From: Rhizobium sp. Leaf371
GTDB lineage: Bacteria > Pseudomonadota > Alphaproteobacteria > Rhizobiales > Rhizobiaceae
NCBI RefSeq assembly: GCF_001424045.1
Contig: NZ_LMQB01000023.1
Coordinates: forward strand, 496,001-560,000
Direction: 5' to 3'
Length of the DNA: 64,000 bases
Shown here: positions 43,426 to 54,318 of the stretch, one piece after another
How the letters are laid out: every line of letters begins with the position of its first letter
How positions within the stretch are numbered: the stretch's first letter is position 1
Made by a program: the position numbers and the translations under genes
The notes under the pieces: model-generated
Database searches by the model: none
The model's input: the letters and a program-made list of their open reading frames with translations, nothing else
Told to the model about the DNA's origin: nothing

Positions 43426-44388
43426 TCAATAGCCGGCTGTTCGATCGACCAGATGCTCGAAGGGCAGTCCCGCCTCGTGGCGTTCGATCTGCGCTTCCAC
43501 TTGCCGGAAGAGCGCTTTGACATCGGAGGCCGCCGCGGCGTGGGGCGTCACGATGCAGTTCGGAAGCGTCCAGAGCGGACTATCGGCCTCCAGTGGCTCG
43601 GTGGAGAAGACGTCGAGCGAGGCGCCGTGCAGCCCGCCGGAGCGGAGCGCCGCGATGATATCGGCCTCCACCTGGCTGCCGCCCCGCCCGGCATTGATGA
43701 AGACCGGTGCGCCGAACGGCCCCTTGCGGCTGAGCTTTGCAAAAAGCGTTGCATCGTACAGGCCGCGCGTCTCCGCCGTCAGCGGCAGCAGCCCGACGAG
43801 GATGTCCGTGCGGGCGAGAAAGGCGTCGAGGCCGCTCTCGTCATAGGTCTCGATCCCATTGAGCGTCTTTTTCCGGCGGGACCAGCCGGTCACGGTAAAC
43901 CCCAGGGTCTGCAATTTGCGCGCCGCATCCTGCCCGAGCACGCCGAGGCCCATGACGCCGACGGTGAGGTCTCGCGCTTCCGGCTGCGGAAGTTCGGCCC
44001 ACGCCCCGCGCTGCGCCTGTTCCGCATAGCGCCCGTGCTGGCGCAGATGCAGCAGGCATTGCAGCGCCACCCATTCGCTCATGCGCGTGGTGAGCGTCGG
44101 ATCGACGAAGCGGACCAGCGGCACATCCGGCAGCCCCGGCAGGGTCAGAACATGATCGACGCCGGCGCCGCCGGAAAAGACGGCTGCAAGGTTCGGCGCC
44201 CGCGCGAAGAGGTCGGGCTGCGATTTCCAGACGACGGCATAGCGGGCCTGCGCGAGATCGCGTCCGGCCTGGGCGGGATCGGCGCGATTGACGACGTCGC
44301 GGCCGGGAAAGGCATCGGCAAGCGCTGCCTTCACTTCGTCCGGGTTGAACTTCAGGTCGATGACGACGGGAGCGGCTTTGGGAGGCAT
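43426..44388 (-). CDS. Glyoxylate/hydroxypyruvate reductase A-like dehydrogenase
   Basis: 320 residues, D-2-hydroxyacid dehydrogenase fold of the GhrA branch: VFSGGAGVDHVLTLPGLPDVPLVRF, NAD(P) loop GVMGLGVLGQDAARKLQTLGF, catalytic Arg in NAGRGGSQVEAD, Glu in FSTEPLEADSPLW and His in VTPHAAA. Reduces glyoxylate or hydroxypyruvate. Convergent with the NlpC gene ten bases away. Confidence 0.88.
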   Translation of the reverse strand: MPPKAAPVVIDLKFNPDEVKAALADAFPGRDVVNRADPAQAGRDLAQARYAVVWKSQPDLFARAPNLAAVFSGGAGVDHVLTLPGLPDVPLVRFVDPTLTTRMSEWVALQCLLHLRQHGRYAEQAQRGAWAELPQPEARDLTVGVMGLGVLGQDAARKLQTLGFTVTGWSRRKKTLNGIETYDESGLDAFLARTDILVGLLPLTAETRGLYDATLFAKLSRKGPFGAPVFINAGRGGSQVEADIIAALRSGGLHGASLDVFSTEPLEADSPLWTLPNCIVTPHAAAASDVKALFRQVEAQIERHEAGLPFEHLVDRTAGY

Positions 44389-44425
44389 GATGGTGTCCGG
44401 CTGATCGGGTCTTCTGGGCGGCCGT

Positions 44426-46050
<1,625 letters not shown>

Positions 46051-46054
<4 letters not shown>

Positions 46055-46548
46055 GGGGAAAGCGATTCCAGAAGGGTGGTGAGCGTGGGGATGTCGGGAG
46101 CGGCCATCGTCATCGGGTCCAAGCCCACCAGACCCAGACCGACATGATCGGCTGTACGACATTTCCGCAAGCCATCGTCTGAGGTGAGGAAGTGGGTGCA
46201 ACGCGATCCGACCGCCGTTGAGAGATGAACGGCATCCGGCAGCTTCATCCGGTTTCGGGTGCGAAGATAGGCGGCATATTTCAATGTTCGACGGCCGACC
46301 GGCTGCAAGACGAGCGTCCGGCTGGAGCGAACGAGATCCTCGTAACGCCGGGTCAGCACATCGTCGGCCTCTCGGTAGGGTTTGACGAGCACCTCGGCAA
46401 GGGTCAGTTCGCTCGTCACCAGCATGGGCGTCGCGCGTTTTGCGGACGCGGAGAACAGCGCATGGAGGAGATCCGAGCGAACGGACGTCTCCTCGACGGC
46501 AAAGATGAAGGCGCTGGTATCCAGATAGACACGTGGCGCAATCGTCAT
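46051..46548 (-). CDS. PIN-domain ribonuclease toxin (VapC-like)
   Basis: 165 residues. Acidic PIN residues: Asp10 (VYLDTSAFI), Glu47 (TSELTLAEV), Asp105 (KLPDAVHLS) and Asp124 or 125 (LTSDDGL). This is the VapC toxin fold, which cleaves tRNA or rRNA. The upstream 100-residue gene overlaps by four bases (ATGA) and is the likely antitoxin. The downstream ATGA overlap with yejF shows that the pair is part of the yej transcript. Confidence 0.87.
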
Positions 46549-46847
46549 TCGTCATCCCACTCGTCGCGGAGCTCCCGAATACGACGCACGACCTGTTCTT
46601 CCGTCTCGGTGGAGGGATGGCTTGCCTTGTAGAGGCGGATCCCCTCAAGCGTCTCGGCGATGGACGTCTTCGGGCGGGATGCTTCTTCATCCTCGGGGTA
46701 GCCAGCCCAAATCGTTTCCGGCGATCCGGACCCGTCCTCCGGCGTTTCCTCGATAACGATGCGGACAAGTGCATCTTCGTCCAGCCCGGATTTGAGATCG
46801 TCCGGCAGGCGCGACACGGGATAGAATTCGCGAACGATCTTGTTCAT
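46545..46847 (-). CDS. Probable antitoxin partner of the PIN toxin
   Basis: 100 residues, strongly acidic (ETPEDGSGSPETIW, EDEEAS, RDEWDDE). The N-terminus MNKIVREFYPVSRLPDDLKSGLDEDALVRIVIEE resembles the short DNA-binding or strand-forming heads of VapB-like antitoxins found next to PIN genes, but I cannot name a family with certainty. Directly upstream of, and overlapping, the toxin gene by ATGA, the usual antitoxin-first order. It starts 58 bp after yejE. Confidence 0.72.
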   Translation of the reverse strand: MNKIVREFYPVSRLPDDLKSGLDEDALVRIVIEETPEDGSGSPETIWAGYPEDEEASRPKTSIAETLEGIRLYKASHPSTETEEQVVRRIRELRDEWDDE

Positions 46848-46905
46848 GTCCGTTCTCCAGAAGAGGTCGCACCCATCCTAATCCTTGCCGAGGTGTCTGA
46901 CGAGA

Positions 46906-48045
46906 TCATCCGAACGTCTTTCGCGGATCGAAGGCGTCGCGTGCGGCTTCGCCGATGAAGATCAGCAGCGACAGCATGATCGACATCACCAGGAAGGCGG
47001 TAATGCCGAGCCAGGGGGCCTGGAGGTTGGATTTGCCCTGGGCGATGAGTTCGCCGAGCGATGGCGAGCCGGGCGGCATGCCGAAGCCGAGGAAGTCGAG
47101 CGAGGTGAGCGTGGTGATGGAGCCCGAGAGGATGAAGGGCAGGAAGGTGAGCGTGGCGACCATGGCGTTCGGCAGGAGATGGCGCCACATGATGGTGGCA
47201 TTGCCGACGCCGAGCGCCCGGGCGGCGCGGACATATTCGAAATTGCGCGCCCGCAGGAATTCGGCCCGGACCACGCCCACGAAGCCGACCCAGGAGAACA
47301 GCAGCATGATGCCGAGCAGCACGAAGAAGCCGGGCGGGAGAATGGCCGCGATGATCAGGAGAATGTAGAGCACCGGCATGGACGACCAGATCTCGATGAA
47401 GCGCTGCATCAGCAGGTCCGTCCAGCCGCCGAAATAGCCCTGGATCGCGCCGGCGGTGACGCCGACGATGGCCGAGGCGATGGTGAGCGCCAGGCCGAAA
47501 AGCACCGAGATGCGGAAACCGTAGATCGTGCGGGCGGCGACGTCGCGCGCCTGGTCGTCGGTGCCGAGCCAGTTGAAATTGCCGAGCGTGCAGCCGCGAT
47601 CGGCCTCGCCCTGCGGGTAGCCCGAGCAGCGCTCCGCCGCGCTCATCGTCCAGAAGGGCGCCGTGGGTGCGGAATGCGGGATGTTGGAATTGGCGCTGCG
47701 ATAGGAATAGCGGATCGGCGGCCAGATCATCCAGCCGTTCGCCTCGATCTCCTCGCGGATGAAGTCGGAGGCATAGTCGGTCTCGGCGAGGAAGCCGCCG
47801 AACGTCTCTTCCGGGTAATTGACCAGCACGGGCACGAGCAGCTCGCCCTTGTAGGAGACGAGGACCGGCCGGTCGTTGGCGATGAATTCGGCGCAGAGGC
47901 TGAAGCCGAAGAGCGCCAGGAAGATCCAGAGCGACCAGTAACCGCGCCGGTTCGCCTTGAAATTCTCCCAGCGCCGCCGGGCGACGGGCGAAAGCCGGCC
48001 CGTCTTCGGCGGAGCGACCACGGCGGGGTTTGCGATCAACGCCAT
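46906..48045 (-). CDS. yejE: Peptide ABC transporter permease YejE
   Basis: 379 residues from the Met complementary to 48043-48045. One N-terminal membrane helix (about 38-58), a large periplasmic loop with GNFNWLGTDDQARDVAARTIYGFRIS (the OppC-type entry motif), then five helices with the EAA-like loop RAARALGVGNATIMWRHLLPNA. Its start overlaps the yejB stop (TGATG). Normally followed directly by yejF; here two toxin-antitoxin genes come between. Confidence 0.95.
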   Translation of the reverse strand: MALIANPAVVAPPKTGRLSPVARRRWENFKANRRGYWSLWIFLALFGFSLCAEFIANDRPVLVSYKGELLVPVLVNYPEETFGGFLAETDYASDFIREEIEANGWMIWPPIRYSYRSANSNIPHSAPTAPFWTMSAAERCSGYPQGEADRGCTLGNFNWLGTDDQARDVAARTIYGFRISVLFGLALTIASAIVGVTAGAIQGYFGGWTDLLMQRFIEIWSSMPVLYILLIIAAILPPGFFVLLGIMLLFSWVGFVGVVRAEFLRARNFEYVRAARALGVGNATIMWRHLLPNAMVATLTFLPFILSGSITTLTSLDFLGFGMPPGSPSLGELIAQGKSNLQAPWLGITAFLVMSIMLSLLIFIGEAARDAFDPRKTFG

Positions 48046-49136
48046 CAGACGTCCCTCCGCTCGAAATCGATGCGCGGATCGACCCAGGTATAGATGAGGT
48101 CCGACAGCAGGCTGACGACGAGGCCCATCAGCGAGAAGATGAACAGCGTGCCGAACACGATCGGATAATCGCGCTTGACGACGGCGTCGTAGCCGAGACG
48201 CCCCAGGCCATCGAGCGAGAAGATGTATTCGGTCAGCAGCGAGCCGGTGAAGAAGGCCGAGATGAAGGCGGCGGGAAAGCCGGCGATGATGATCAGCATG
48301 GCGTTGCGAAACACGTGACGATACAGCACCTGCCGCTCCGCCAGCCCCTTGGCGCGGGCGGTGACGACATATTGCTTGCGGATTTCGTCGATGAAGGAAT
48401 TCTTGGTCAGCAGCGTCGTGGTGGCAAAGGCCGAGAGCAGCAGCGTGATCAGCGGCAGCGTCATGTGCCAGAGATAATCCAGGATCTTCTGCCACCAGGT
48501 GAGCTGGCTGAAATTGTCCGAGACGAGGCCGCGCAGCGGAAACCAGTCGAGGAAGGAGCCGCCCGCAAACAGCACGATCAGCAGGATGCCGAACAGGAAG
48601 CCCGGCACGGCATAGCCGACGATGACGATGCCGGAGGTCCAGACGTCGAAGCGCGAGCCGTCCGACACCGCCTTCTTGATGCCGAGCGGGATCGAGATCG
48701 CATAGGAGAGGATGAGGATCCACAGGCCGAGCGAGATCGAGACCGGCATCTTGTCGAGGATCAGATCGATGACCGAGGTGTTGCGGAAGAAGCTCTCGCC
48801 GAAATCGAAGCGCGCATAGTTCCACATCATCGTCAGGAAGCGCTCCAGCGGCGGCTTGTCGAAGCCGAACTGCTTTTCGAGCTTGGCGATGAAATCCGGA
48901 TCGAGCCCCTGGGCGCCGCGATAGCTGCTGCCGCTCTGGTCGCCGCCGGACGCGCCGGCAAGATCGCCGCCGCCGCCCGACAGCCGGTCGCCGCCCTGGT
49001 TCGGCCCGGTCAGGTCGGCAATGACCTGCTCGACCGGACCGCCGGGCGCGAACTGCACGACGGCAAAGGAGATGGCCATGATGCCGACGATCGTCGGGAT
49101 CATCAGAAGCAGGCGACGCAGGATATAGCCGCCCAT
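48045..49136 (-). CDS. yejB: Peptide ABC transporter permease YejB
   Basis: 363 residues beginning [24 protein letters not shown], the standard OppB/YejB start; upstream codons are open but not similar. Periplasmic loop about 30-110 includes a low-complexity [22 protein letters not shown] insert; EAA-like motif [23 protein letters not shown]. Six helices predicted. Forms the pore with YejE. Confidence 0.95.
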   Translation of the reverse strand: MGGYILRRLLLMIPTIVGIMAISFAVVQFAPGGPVEQVIADLTGPNQGGDRLSGGGGDLAGASGGDQSGSSYRGAQGLDPDFIAKLEKQFGFDKPPLERFLTMMWNYARFDFGESFFRNTSVIDLILDKMPVSISLGLWILILSYAISIPLGIKKAVSDGSRFDVWTSGIVIVGYAVPGFLFGILLIVLFAGGSFLDWFPLRGLVSDNFSQLTWWQKILDYLWHMTLPLITLLLSAFATTTLLTKNSFIDEIRKQYVVTARAKGLAERQVLYRHVFRNAMLIIIAGFPAAFISAFFTGSLLTEYIFSLDGLGRLGYDAVVKRDYPIVFGTLFIFSLMGLVVSLLSDLIYTWVDPRIDFERRDV

Positions 49137-49325
49137 CAGATCCGCACGCCCGACATGCGCCGCGCCATCGGCGTGATGGCGGTGCAGAGACCGCAACGGC
49201 GGACCCCCGTCTGGTTGAACCTGTCGTTAAACCCGATTTTGCAATGTGCGATCAATGCGCTGACGTTCCCGTTCCTGATTCGCGGCCTGCCTATGAAAAG
49301 CAGGCCAGTCTGACGCGCAAGGCTT

Positions 49326-51278
49326 TCATGGAGCTTTCGCGGCGGCGGACCACCAGATCGCGGGAAATCCGACGGCATATTCCGGCAGGTTTTGCGGATG
49401 CGTCAGGTCTCGTGCATAGGCGATCCGCATATCGCGCGACGCATAGGTCGGCACGATGATGTGATGCGCGAGGAGAACCCGATCGAGCGCCTTGGTCGAT
49501 GCGACCAGGTCGTCGCGATCCTTGGCAAAGATCACTTTCCGGATCAGGGCATCGACGCCCGGATCGGCAAGACCGGAGAAATTCTGCGACCCGTCCCGCG
49601 ATGCCGCCGCGGTGCCCCAGTATTCCGTCTGCTCGTTGCCCGGATGGAGAGACTGTGCCCAGCCGAGGTAGATCGCGTCGAAATCCTTCGACCGCCAGCG
49701 ATTGGTGTATTGGGAGCTGTCGACGGTGCGAACGCGGGCTTCGATGCCGATCTTCCGCAGGTTCTGGCTGAAGGGCAAGGCGACCCGTTCGATGGTCGTG
49801 CCGTCGAGCAGGATCTCGAAGGCGAGCGGCTTGCCGGTCTTCGTCTCGATCATCTGATTGTTCTTGAGCTCAAAGCCGGCCTCCTTCAGAAGGCCGATCG
49901 CCTTGCGCAGGTTGTCGCGCAGCTTGGCGGGGTCGCCGCCGACGGGATTGCTGTAGGGCTTGGTGAAAACGCTCGGCGGAACCTTGTCCTTGAGGTCCGT
50001 GAGGATCTCCAGTTCGCGTCCCTGCGGCAGCCCTGACGACGCCAGTTCGGTCGGGAAGAAAAAGCTGTCGATGCGATTATACTCGTTGAAGAAGATCGTC
50101 CGCTTCAGTTCCTCGAAATCGAGCGCATAGTTCAGAGCCTCGCGCACCCGGACGTCCTTGAACGCATCGCGCCGCAGGTTGAAGATGAAACCCACCATGA
50201 CGCCGCTGTCGCGACTGTCGTTCTCCAGCCGCTCGAGCTTGATCCGGCCGTCCTTGACGGCGGGGAAGTCGTAGGACGTGGCCCAGCGGCGCGCGGAGTT
50301 CTCCCAGCGGTAGTTGGCATTGCCCGACCGGAAAGCCTCGAAGGCGACGTCGAGATCCGCGAAATAGGTGAAACCGATGCTTCCGAAGTTGTTCTGCCCG
50401 ATATTGACGTTCAGGTCCTTGCCCCAATAATCGTCGCGACGCGCGTATGTGACGGTCGAGCCGGCCTTCATGGAGGCCATTTTGTAGGGACCGGAGCCCA
50501 TGGGTATCTCGAGCGTCGTGCGGGAAATGTCCCGCTGGCGTCCTTGCGCGTCCTTGCCCTCCCACCAGTGTTTGGGCACGACGAGGAGGCCGCCCGCCAC
50601 TCTCGGCAATTCCCGGTTTCCCGTCTCGTTGAAGGAGAAGGTCACCTCCCGCTCGCCGGTCTTTTCCGCCTTGACGATATGGCCGTAATAGGAGGTCGCT
50701 TTCGGATCGAGTTCCTTCGCCTTGTCGAAACTGAAGATCACGTCTTCCGGCGTCACCGGCGTGCCGTCGGCCCAACGCGCTTCCGGCCGGAGGCGGAACT
50801 TCGCCCAGGCGAAATCGTCGGGATAGGCGACCGCCTCGGCGAGCAGGCCGTAATCCGTCAGAACCTCGTCCATCGACGGCTTCATCAGGGTTTCGAACAC
50901 CAGCCCGACGGACATGCCGGAGGCGCTGGAAACGGGACCGACCACGCCGGCCGCCATCTCGCCCTTGGCCAGAACCGGATTGAACGTGTCGAACGTGCCC
51001 ATGGTGGCCAGCCGGACATCGCCCCCCTTCGGCGCATCCGCGTTGACATAATCGAACTGCTTGAACTCTTGCGGATATTTCAGCTCGCCCATGGTCGACA
51101 GGCCGTGGCGCCATTGGGGGTCCTCGGCGTAGGCGGGACCGGGCAGGACGGCGGCGGCGAGGAAGGCGGCGGCGATGAGGGCCAAGGTGCCGAGAGCCAG
51201 GGTGCCGAGGGTCAGGGTGCCGGGGGTCAAGGGTCCAGAGGTCGGTGCCCGGGTCGTCCTGCTCGTCATCTGCCGCAT
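49326..51278 (-). CDS. yejA: Peptide ABC transporter substrate-binding protein YejA
   Basis: 650 residues from ATG 51278, preceded by AAGGAGA at about eight bases. The signal peptide is unusually long (about 50 residues) because three to four 15-bp repeats insert PGTLTLGTLALGTLAL before the hydrophobic core; cleavage is expected after AYA. The mature part is a family 5 binding protein: MGELKYPQEFKQFDYVNADAPKGGDVRL, ARWADGTPVTPEDVIFSFDKAK, YFADLDVAFEAFRSGNANYRWENSARRW. It delivers peptides to YejBEF. Separated from yejB by a 189-bp spacer. Confidence 0.95.
   Translation of the reverse strand: MRQMTSRTTRAPTSGPLTPGTLTLGTLALGTLALIAAAFLAAAVLPGPAYAEDPQWRHGLSTMGELKYPQEFKQFDYVNADAPKGGDVRLATMGTFDTFNPVLAKGEMAAGVVGPVSSASGMSVGLVFETLMKPSMDEVLTDYGLLAEAVAYPDDFAWAKFRLRPEARWADGTPVTPEDVIFSFDKAKELDPKATSYYGHIVKAEKTGEREVTFSFNETGNRELPRVAGGLLVVPKHWWEGKDAQGRQRDISRTTLEIPMGSGPYKMASMKAGSTVTYARRDDYWGKDLNVNIGQNNFGSIGFTYFADLDVAFEAFRSGNANYRWENSARRWATSYDFPAVKDGRIKLERLENDSRDSGVMVGFIFNLRRDAFKDVRVREALNYALDFEELKRTIFFNEYNRIDSFFFPTELASSGLPQGRELEILTDLKDKVPPSVFTKPYSNPVGGDPAKLRDNLRKAIGLLKEAGFELKNNQMIETKTGKPLAFEILLDGTTIERVALPFSQNLRKIGIEARVRTVDSSQYTNRWRSKDFDAIYLGWAQSLHPGNEQTEYWGTAAASRDGSQNFSGLADPGVDALIRKVIFAKDRDDLVASTKALDRVLLAHHIIVPTYASRDMRIAYARDLTHPQNLPEYAVGFPAIWWSAAAKAP
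51177..51236 (-). repeat. Four tandem 15-bp repeats encoding the yejA signal peptide
   Basis: Units at 51177-51191, 51192-51206, 51207-51221 and a diverged fourth at 51222-51236 (plus-strand form GAGGGTCAGGGTGCC). They encode GTL-A/T-L repeats, in frame, within the yejA signal peptide, so each gain or loss changes it by five residues. Confidence 0.9.
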
Positions 51279-51363
51279 GCGGTTCGTCTCCTTGGGTCGT
51301 GGTCGACGCACACAATAGGCGAAATGCGGCCGATTGACAGGCGGGGGTCCGGGCAAGCCGCGA

Positions 51364-51399
51364 AATCGGCTTGTCAATCGGCGTGCCAATCGACTTGAC
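51364..51399. repeat. Three tandem 12-bp repeats in the yejA-mepA spacer
   Basis: AATCGGCTTGTC (51364-51375), AATCGGCGTGCC (51376-51387) and AATCGACTTGAC (51388-51399), between divergent genes. The region 51279-51481 should hold both promoters; I see no clean consensus. Confidence 0.85.
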
Positions 51400-51481
51400 C
51401 GCAAGTCTGACACAAAGACGGTGTGAGACAGATCGCTCTCGACACCCGCCGCCCGATCCCGACAGAACCGGACAGACCCGC

Positions 51482-52576
51482 ATGATATCGTCACTCTCAA
51501 GATTTTCTCGCGGCCCACGATCGTCTGGCAGACAGGCCATCAGAGCCGTCATCGCCGCGGCGCTTATCCTGCCGCTCGGTCTCGGGCCTGCGCTTGCGGC
51601 CGAGACGCAGCCGGCCAAGCAGCTGTTCGGCGGCATGACGCTTCCCAGCAGAACCGCGCCGGCCTCGCTCGGCTCCTATGCCAAGGGCTGCCTTTCGGGC
51701 GCGGTGGCGCTGCCGGCCGACGGGCCGACCTGGCAGGCCATGCGCCTGTCGCGCAACCGGCGCTGGGGCAATCCGCACATGATCGCGTTCCTGGAGCGTT
51801 TTTCGCGCGATGCGGCCGAGATCGGCTGGGGCTCGGGCATCCTGCTCGGCGATATCTCGCAGCCGCGCGGCGGGCCGATGCTCACCGGCCATGCCTCCCA
51901 CCAGATCGGCCTCGATGCCGACATCTGGTTCCAGCCGAAGCCCGCGCGGCCGATGAGCGTGGCGGAACGCGAGAGCCGGCCTTTCGTGTCGATGCTCGAC
52001 AAGACGAAGTTCCTGACCGTCAACTCGGAGCGCTGGACGCCGACCCATGCGCGGCTGATCATGCGGGCCGCGAGCGAGCCGGAGGTCGACCGGGTGTTCG
52101 TCAACCCGGCGATCAAGAAGAAGCTCTGCGACACCTGGACCGGCGACCGGACGTCGATGGGCAAGATCCGGCCGATCTACGGCCACGACGAGCATTTCCA
52201 CATCCGCATCAAATGCCCGGCCGATTCGCCCGGCTGCAAGCCGCAGGCGGCGGTCGCGCCCGGCGATGGCTGCGACAAATCGCTCGCCTGGTGGTTTACC
52301 AAGGAGCCCTGGGCCAAGCCCAAGCCGAACCCGGATGCCAAACCCGTCAAGCCGCGCTTCGTGATGCTGTCCGATCTGCCGCAGGCCTGCACCGGCGTGC
52401 TGGCCGCGCCCGCCTCGTCGGAAGCCGCGGCCACCTTCGGCGGCACGGTGCCGGTCTCGGCGTCGGTGCCCGCCGCGCCGTCGACCGTCATGCCGCCGGC
52501 CGCCGATCGCCCGCCGGCCGCCGTCGGCGATCCTGCCATTCCGCTTCCGACCCGTCGCCCGAGCGCGCAGCCGTAG
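51482..52576 (+). CDS. mepA: Penicillin-insensitive murein endopeptidase MepA
   Basis: 364 residues from ATG 51482 with a signal peptide (basic start, hydrophobic AVIAAALILPLGLGPALAA to about 41). LAS metallopeptidase zinc site: GHASHQIGLDADIW (His and Asp ligands) and GHDEHFHIRI. Cys pairs (KGC, LCDTW, KCPADSPGC, GDGC) fit disulfides of the MepA fold. Cleaves D-Ala-mDAP cross-links in murein. The last 60 residues are a Pro/Ala-rich tail longer than in E. coli (274 residues). Confidence 0.92.
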   Translation: MISSLSRFSRGPRSSGRQAIRAVIAAALILPLGLGPALAAETQPAKQLFGGMTLPSRTAPASLGSYAKGCLSGAVALPADGPTWQAMRLSRNRRWGNPHMIAFLERFSRDAAEIGWGSGILLGDISQPRGGPMLTGHASHQIGLDADIWFQPKPARPMSVAERESRPFVSMLDKTKFLTVNSERWTPTHARLIMRAASEPEVDRVFVNPAIKKKLCDTWTGDRTSMGKIRPIYGHDEHFHIRIKCPADSPGCKPQAAVAPGDGCDKSLAWWFTKEPWAKPKPNPDAKPVKPRFVMLSDLPQACTGVLAAPASSEAAATFGGTVPVSASVPAAPSTVMPPAADRPPAAVGDPAIPLPTRRPSAQP

Positions 52577-52650
52577 CGGCGCGGCACTTTCTTCTTGAAT
52601 CGATTTAGGTTCCGGGAAATATGGGCGACGAGGATGATGCGGAGGACGGA

Positions 52651-53031
52651 ATGACCGGTCGCAAATGCATGGCGCTGATCGCGCATGACCTGAAGAAGCA
52701 GGACATGGCGGAATTCGCCAAGGCCCACCAGTCGGTGCTGTCGGAATGGCGGATCGTCGCCACCGGCACCACGGGCGGCCGCGTCCAGGAGGCCTGCCCC
52801 GGTCTCGACGTGACCCGGCTGAAGAGCGGGCCGCTCGGCGGCGACCAGCAGATCGGCGCGCTGATCGCCACCGGCGATGTCGATCTCCTGATCTTCTTCA
52901 TCGATCCCCTGACGTCGCTGCCGCACGATGTGGACGTCAAGGCCCTGACGCGGCTTGCGACCGTCTACGACATTCCCATGGCGCTGAACCGCGCGACGGC
53001 CGAGCGGCTCGTCGATTTCCGGCCGCTCTGA
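52651..53031 (+). CDS. mgsA: Methylglyoxal synthase
   Basis: 126 residues from ATG 52651, with GGAGG five bases upstream of the ATG; an ATG at 52621 would add ten residues (DEDDAED) with no Shine-Dalgarno. Motifs: [14 protein letters not shown], the phosphate loop [24 protein letters not shown], and [32 protein letters not shown] with the catalytic Asp. Converts dihydroxyacetone phosphate to methylglyoxal as overflow when phosphate is short. Followed by glk. Confidence 0.95.
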   Translation: MTGRKCMALIAHDLKKQDMAEFAKAHQSVLSEWRIVATGTTGGRVQEACPGLDVTRLKSGPLGGDQQIGALIATGDVDLLIFFIDPLTSLPHDVDVKALTRLATVYDIPMALNRATAERLVDFRPL

Positions 53032-53130
53032 GCACCGCGCGCCGGTCGTCACGTCTTTTCCACTGGAGCGGCCCGGCAAAACATGCGAAGCGCTTCCCGC
53101 CCGCAGCCCCGATCGCGCGCCGACCCCAAT

Positions 53131-53158
53131 AGCCCGATTCCCTTAGCCCGATTCCCTT
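53131..53158 (+). repeat. Exact tandem duplication of a 14-mer just before glk
   Basis: AGCCCGATTCCCTT at 53131-53144 and again at 53145-53158. It abuts the glk Shine-Dalgarno (TAGGAGG), so the duplication lies in the 5' leader. Confidence 0.92.
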
Positions 53159-53168
53159 AGGAGGTTTC

Positions 53169-54194
53169 ATGCCCGCGTCTGCAGAAACGGTTCCCGGCCT
53201 CGCCTTCCCCATCCTGATCGGCGACATCGGCGGCACCAATGCCCGTTTCGCGCTTCTGACGGATGAGACCTCCGAGCCGGTCGTCTTTCCCGTGGTGCCT
53301 ACAGGCGGCTTTCCGAGCATCCAGGCAGCCTTGGAAACCGGCATTCTCCCGCATGCCACCCTGCGCCCGCGCTCGGCGATCATCGCGGTGGCCGCCCCGG
53401 TCAAGGGCGACGAGATCCCGCTGACCAATGCCGGCTGGGTCATCACGCCGGCAGACATGATCGCGACGCTCGGGCTTTCCGATGTCATCGTCCTCAACGA
53501 TTTCGAGGCGCAGGCTCTGGCCGTCGCCGCCATCGCCAAGACCGACTGCGCCCAGATCGGCGCCGGCGCGCCGATGGAAAGCGCCTCCTGCGCCGTGCTC
53601 GGTCCGGGCACCGGCTTGGGCGTCGCCGGCCTGCTGCACACGCACGACACCTATTTTCCGGTCCCCGGCGAGGGCGGCCATGTGGATATCGGCCCGCGCA
53701 CGCCGCGCGACACCGCCATCTGGCCGCATCTGGAGACCATCGAGGGCCGGATCTCCGCCGAGCAGCTGCTCTGCGGCCGCGGCATCGTCAATATCTACCA
53801 GGCGATCTGCCACACGGACGGGCTGACGCCGACCCACACCGATCCGGCCGAGGTCACGGCGGCGGGGCTTTCCGGCACCGAGCCGGCCTGCGTCGAGACC
53901 CTGTCGCTGTTTGCCGGCTATCTCGGCCGCGTGGCGGGCGACATGGCGCTGATCTTCATGGCGCGCGGCGGCGTCTATCTGGCCGGCGGCATTTCGCAGA
54001 AAATCCTGCCCGCGCTGCAACAGCCCGAATTTCGCGCCGCCTTCGAGGACAAGGCGCCGCATTCCACGCTGATGCGCTCGATCCCGACCTATGTGGTCAC
54101 CCATCCCTTCGCCGCCCTTGCCGGTCTTGCGGCCTTCGCGCAGACCCCGGCCCGGTTCGGCGTGGCCACCACGGGGCGTCACTGGAAGGCCTGA
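53169..54194 (+). CDS. glk: Glucokinase
   Basis: 341 residues, group A bacterial glucokinase. ATP-phosphate site [13 protein letters not shown] (18-30), IVAVAAPV-type strand, catalytic Asp in [35 protein letters not shown] with the sugar-binding Glu-His, and the [15 protein letters not shown] adenosine motif. Phosphorylates glucose at C6. A strong AGGAGG lies five bases before ATG. Same strand as mgsA, 137 bp away. Confidence 0.95.
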   Translation: MPASAETVPGLAFPILIGDIGGTNARFALLTDETSEPVVFPVVPTGGFPSIQAALETGILPHATLRPRSAIIAVAAPVKGDEIPLTNAGWVITPADMIATLGLSDVIVLNDFEAQALAVAAIAKTDCAQIGAGAPMESASCAVLGPGTGLGVAGLLHTHDTYFPVPGEGGHVDIGPRTPRDTAIWPHLETIEGRISAEQLLCGRGIVNIYQAICHTDGLTPTHTDPAEVTAAGLSGTEPACVETLSLFAGYLGRVAGDMALIFMARGGVYLAGGISQKILPALQQPEFRAAFEDKAPHSTLMRSIPTYVVTHPFAALAGLAAFAQTPARFGVATTGRHWKA

Positions 54195-54318
54195 TGCGAA
54201 CCCGCCGTCCGCGCCGCCACCCCCCAAAATGGGTGGAGACTCGCCAAATGGCTCCCGAGGCACTATAGAGCGCGGCCAAGCATCCGATCGAAGGACCGCT
54301 CGGTCAGGGAAAGAGCTT

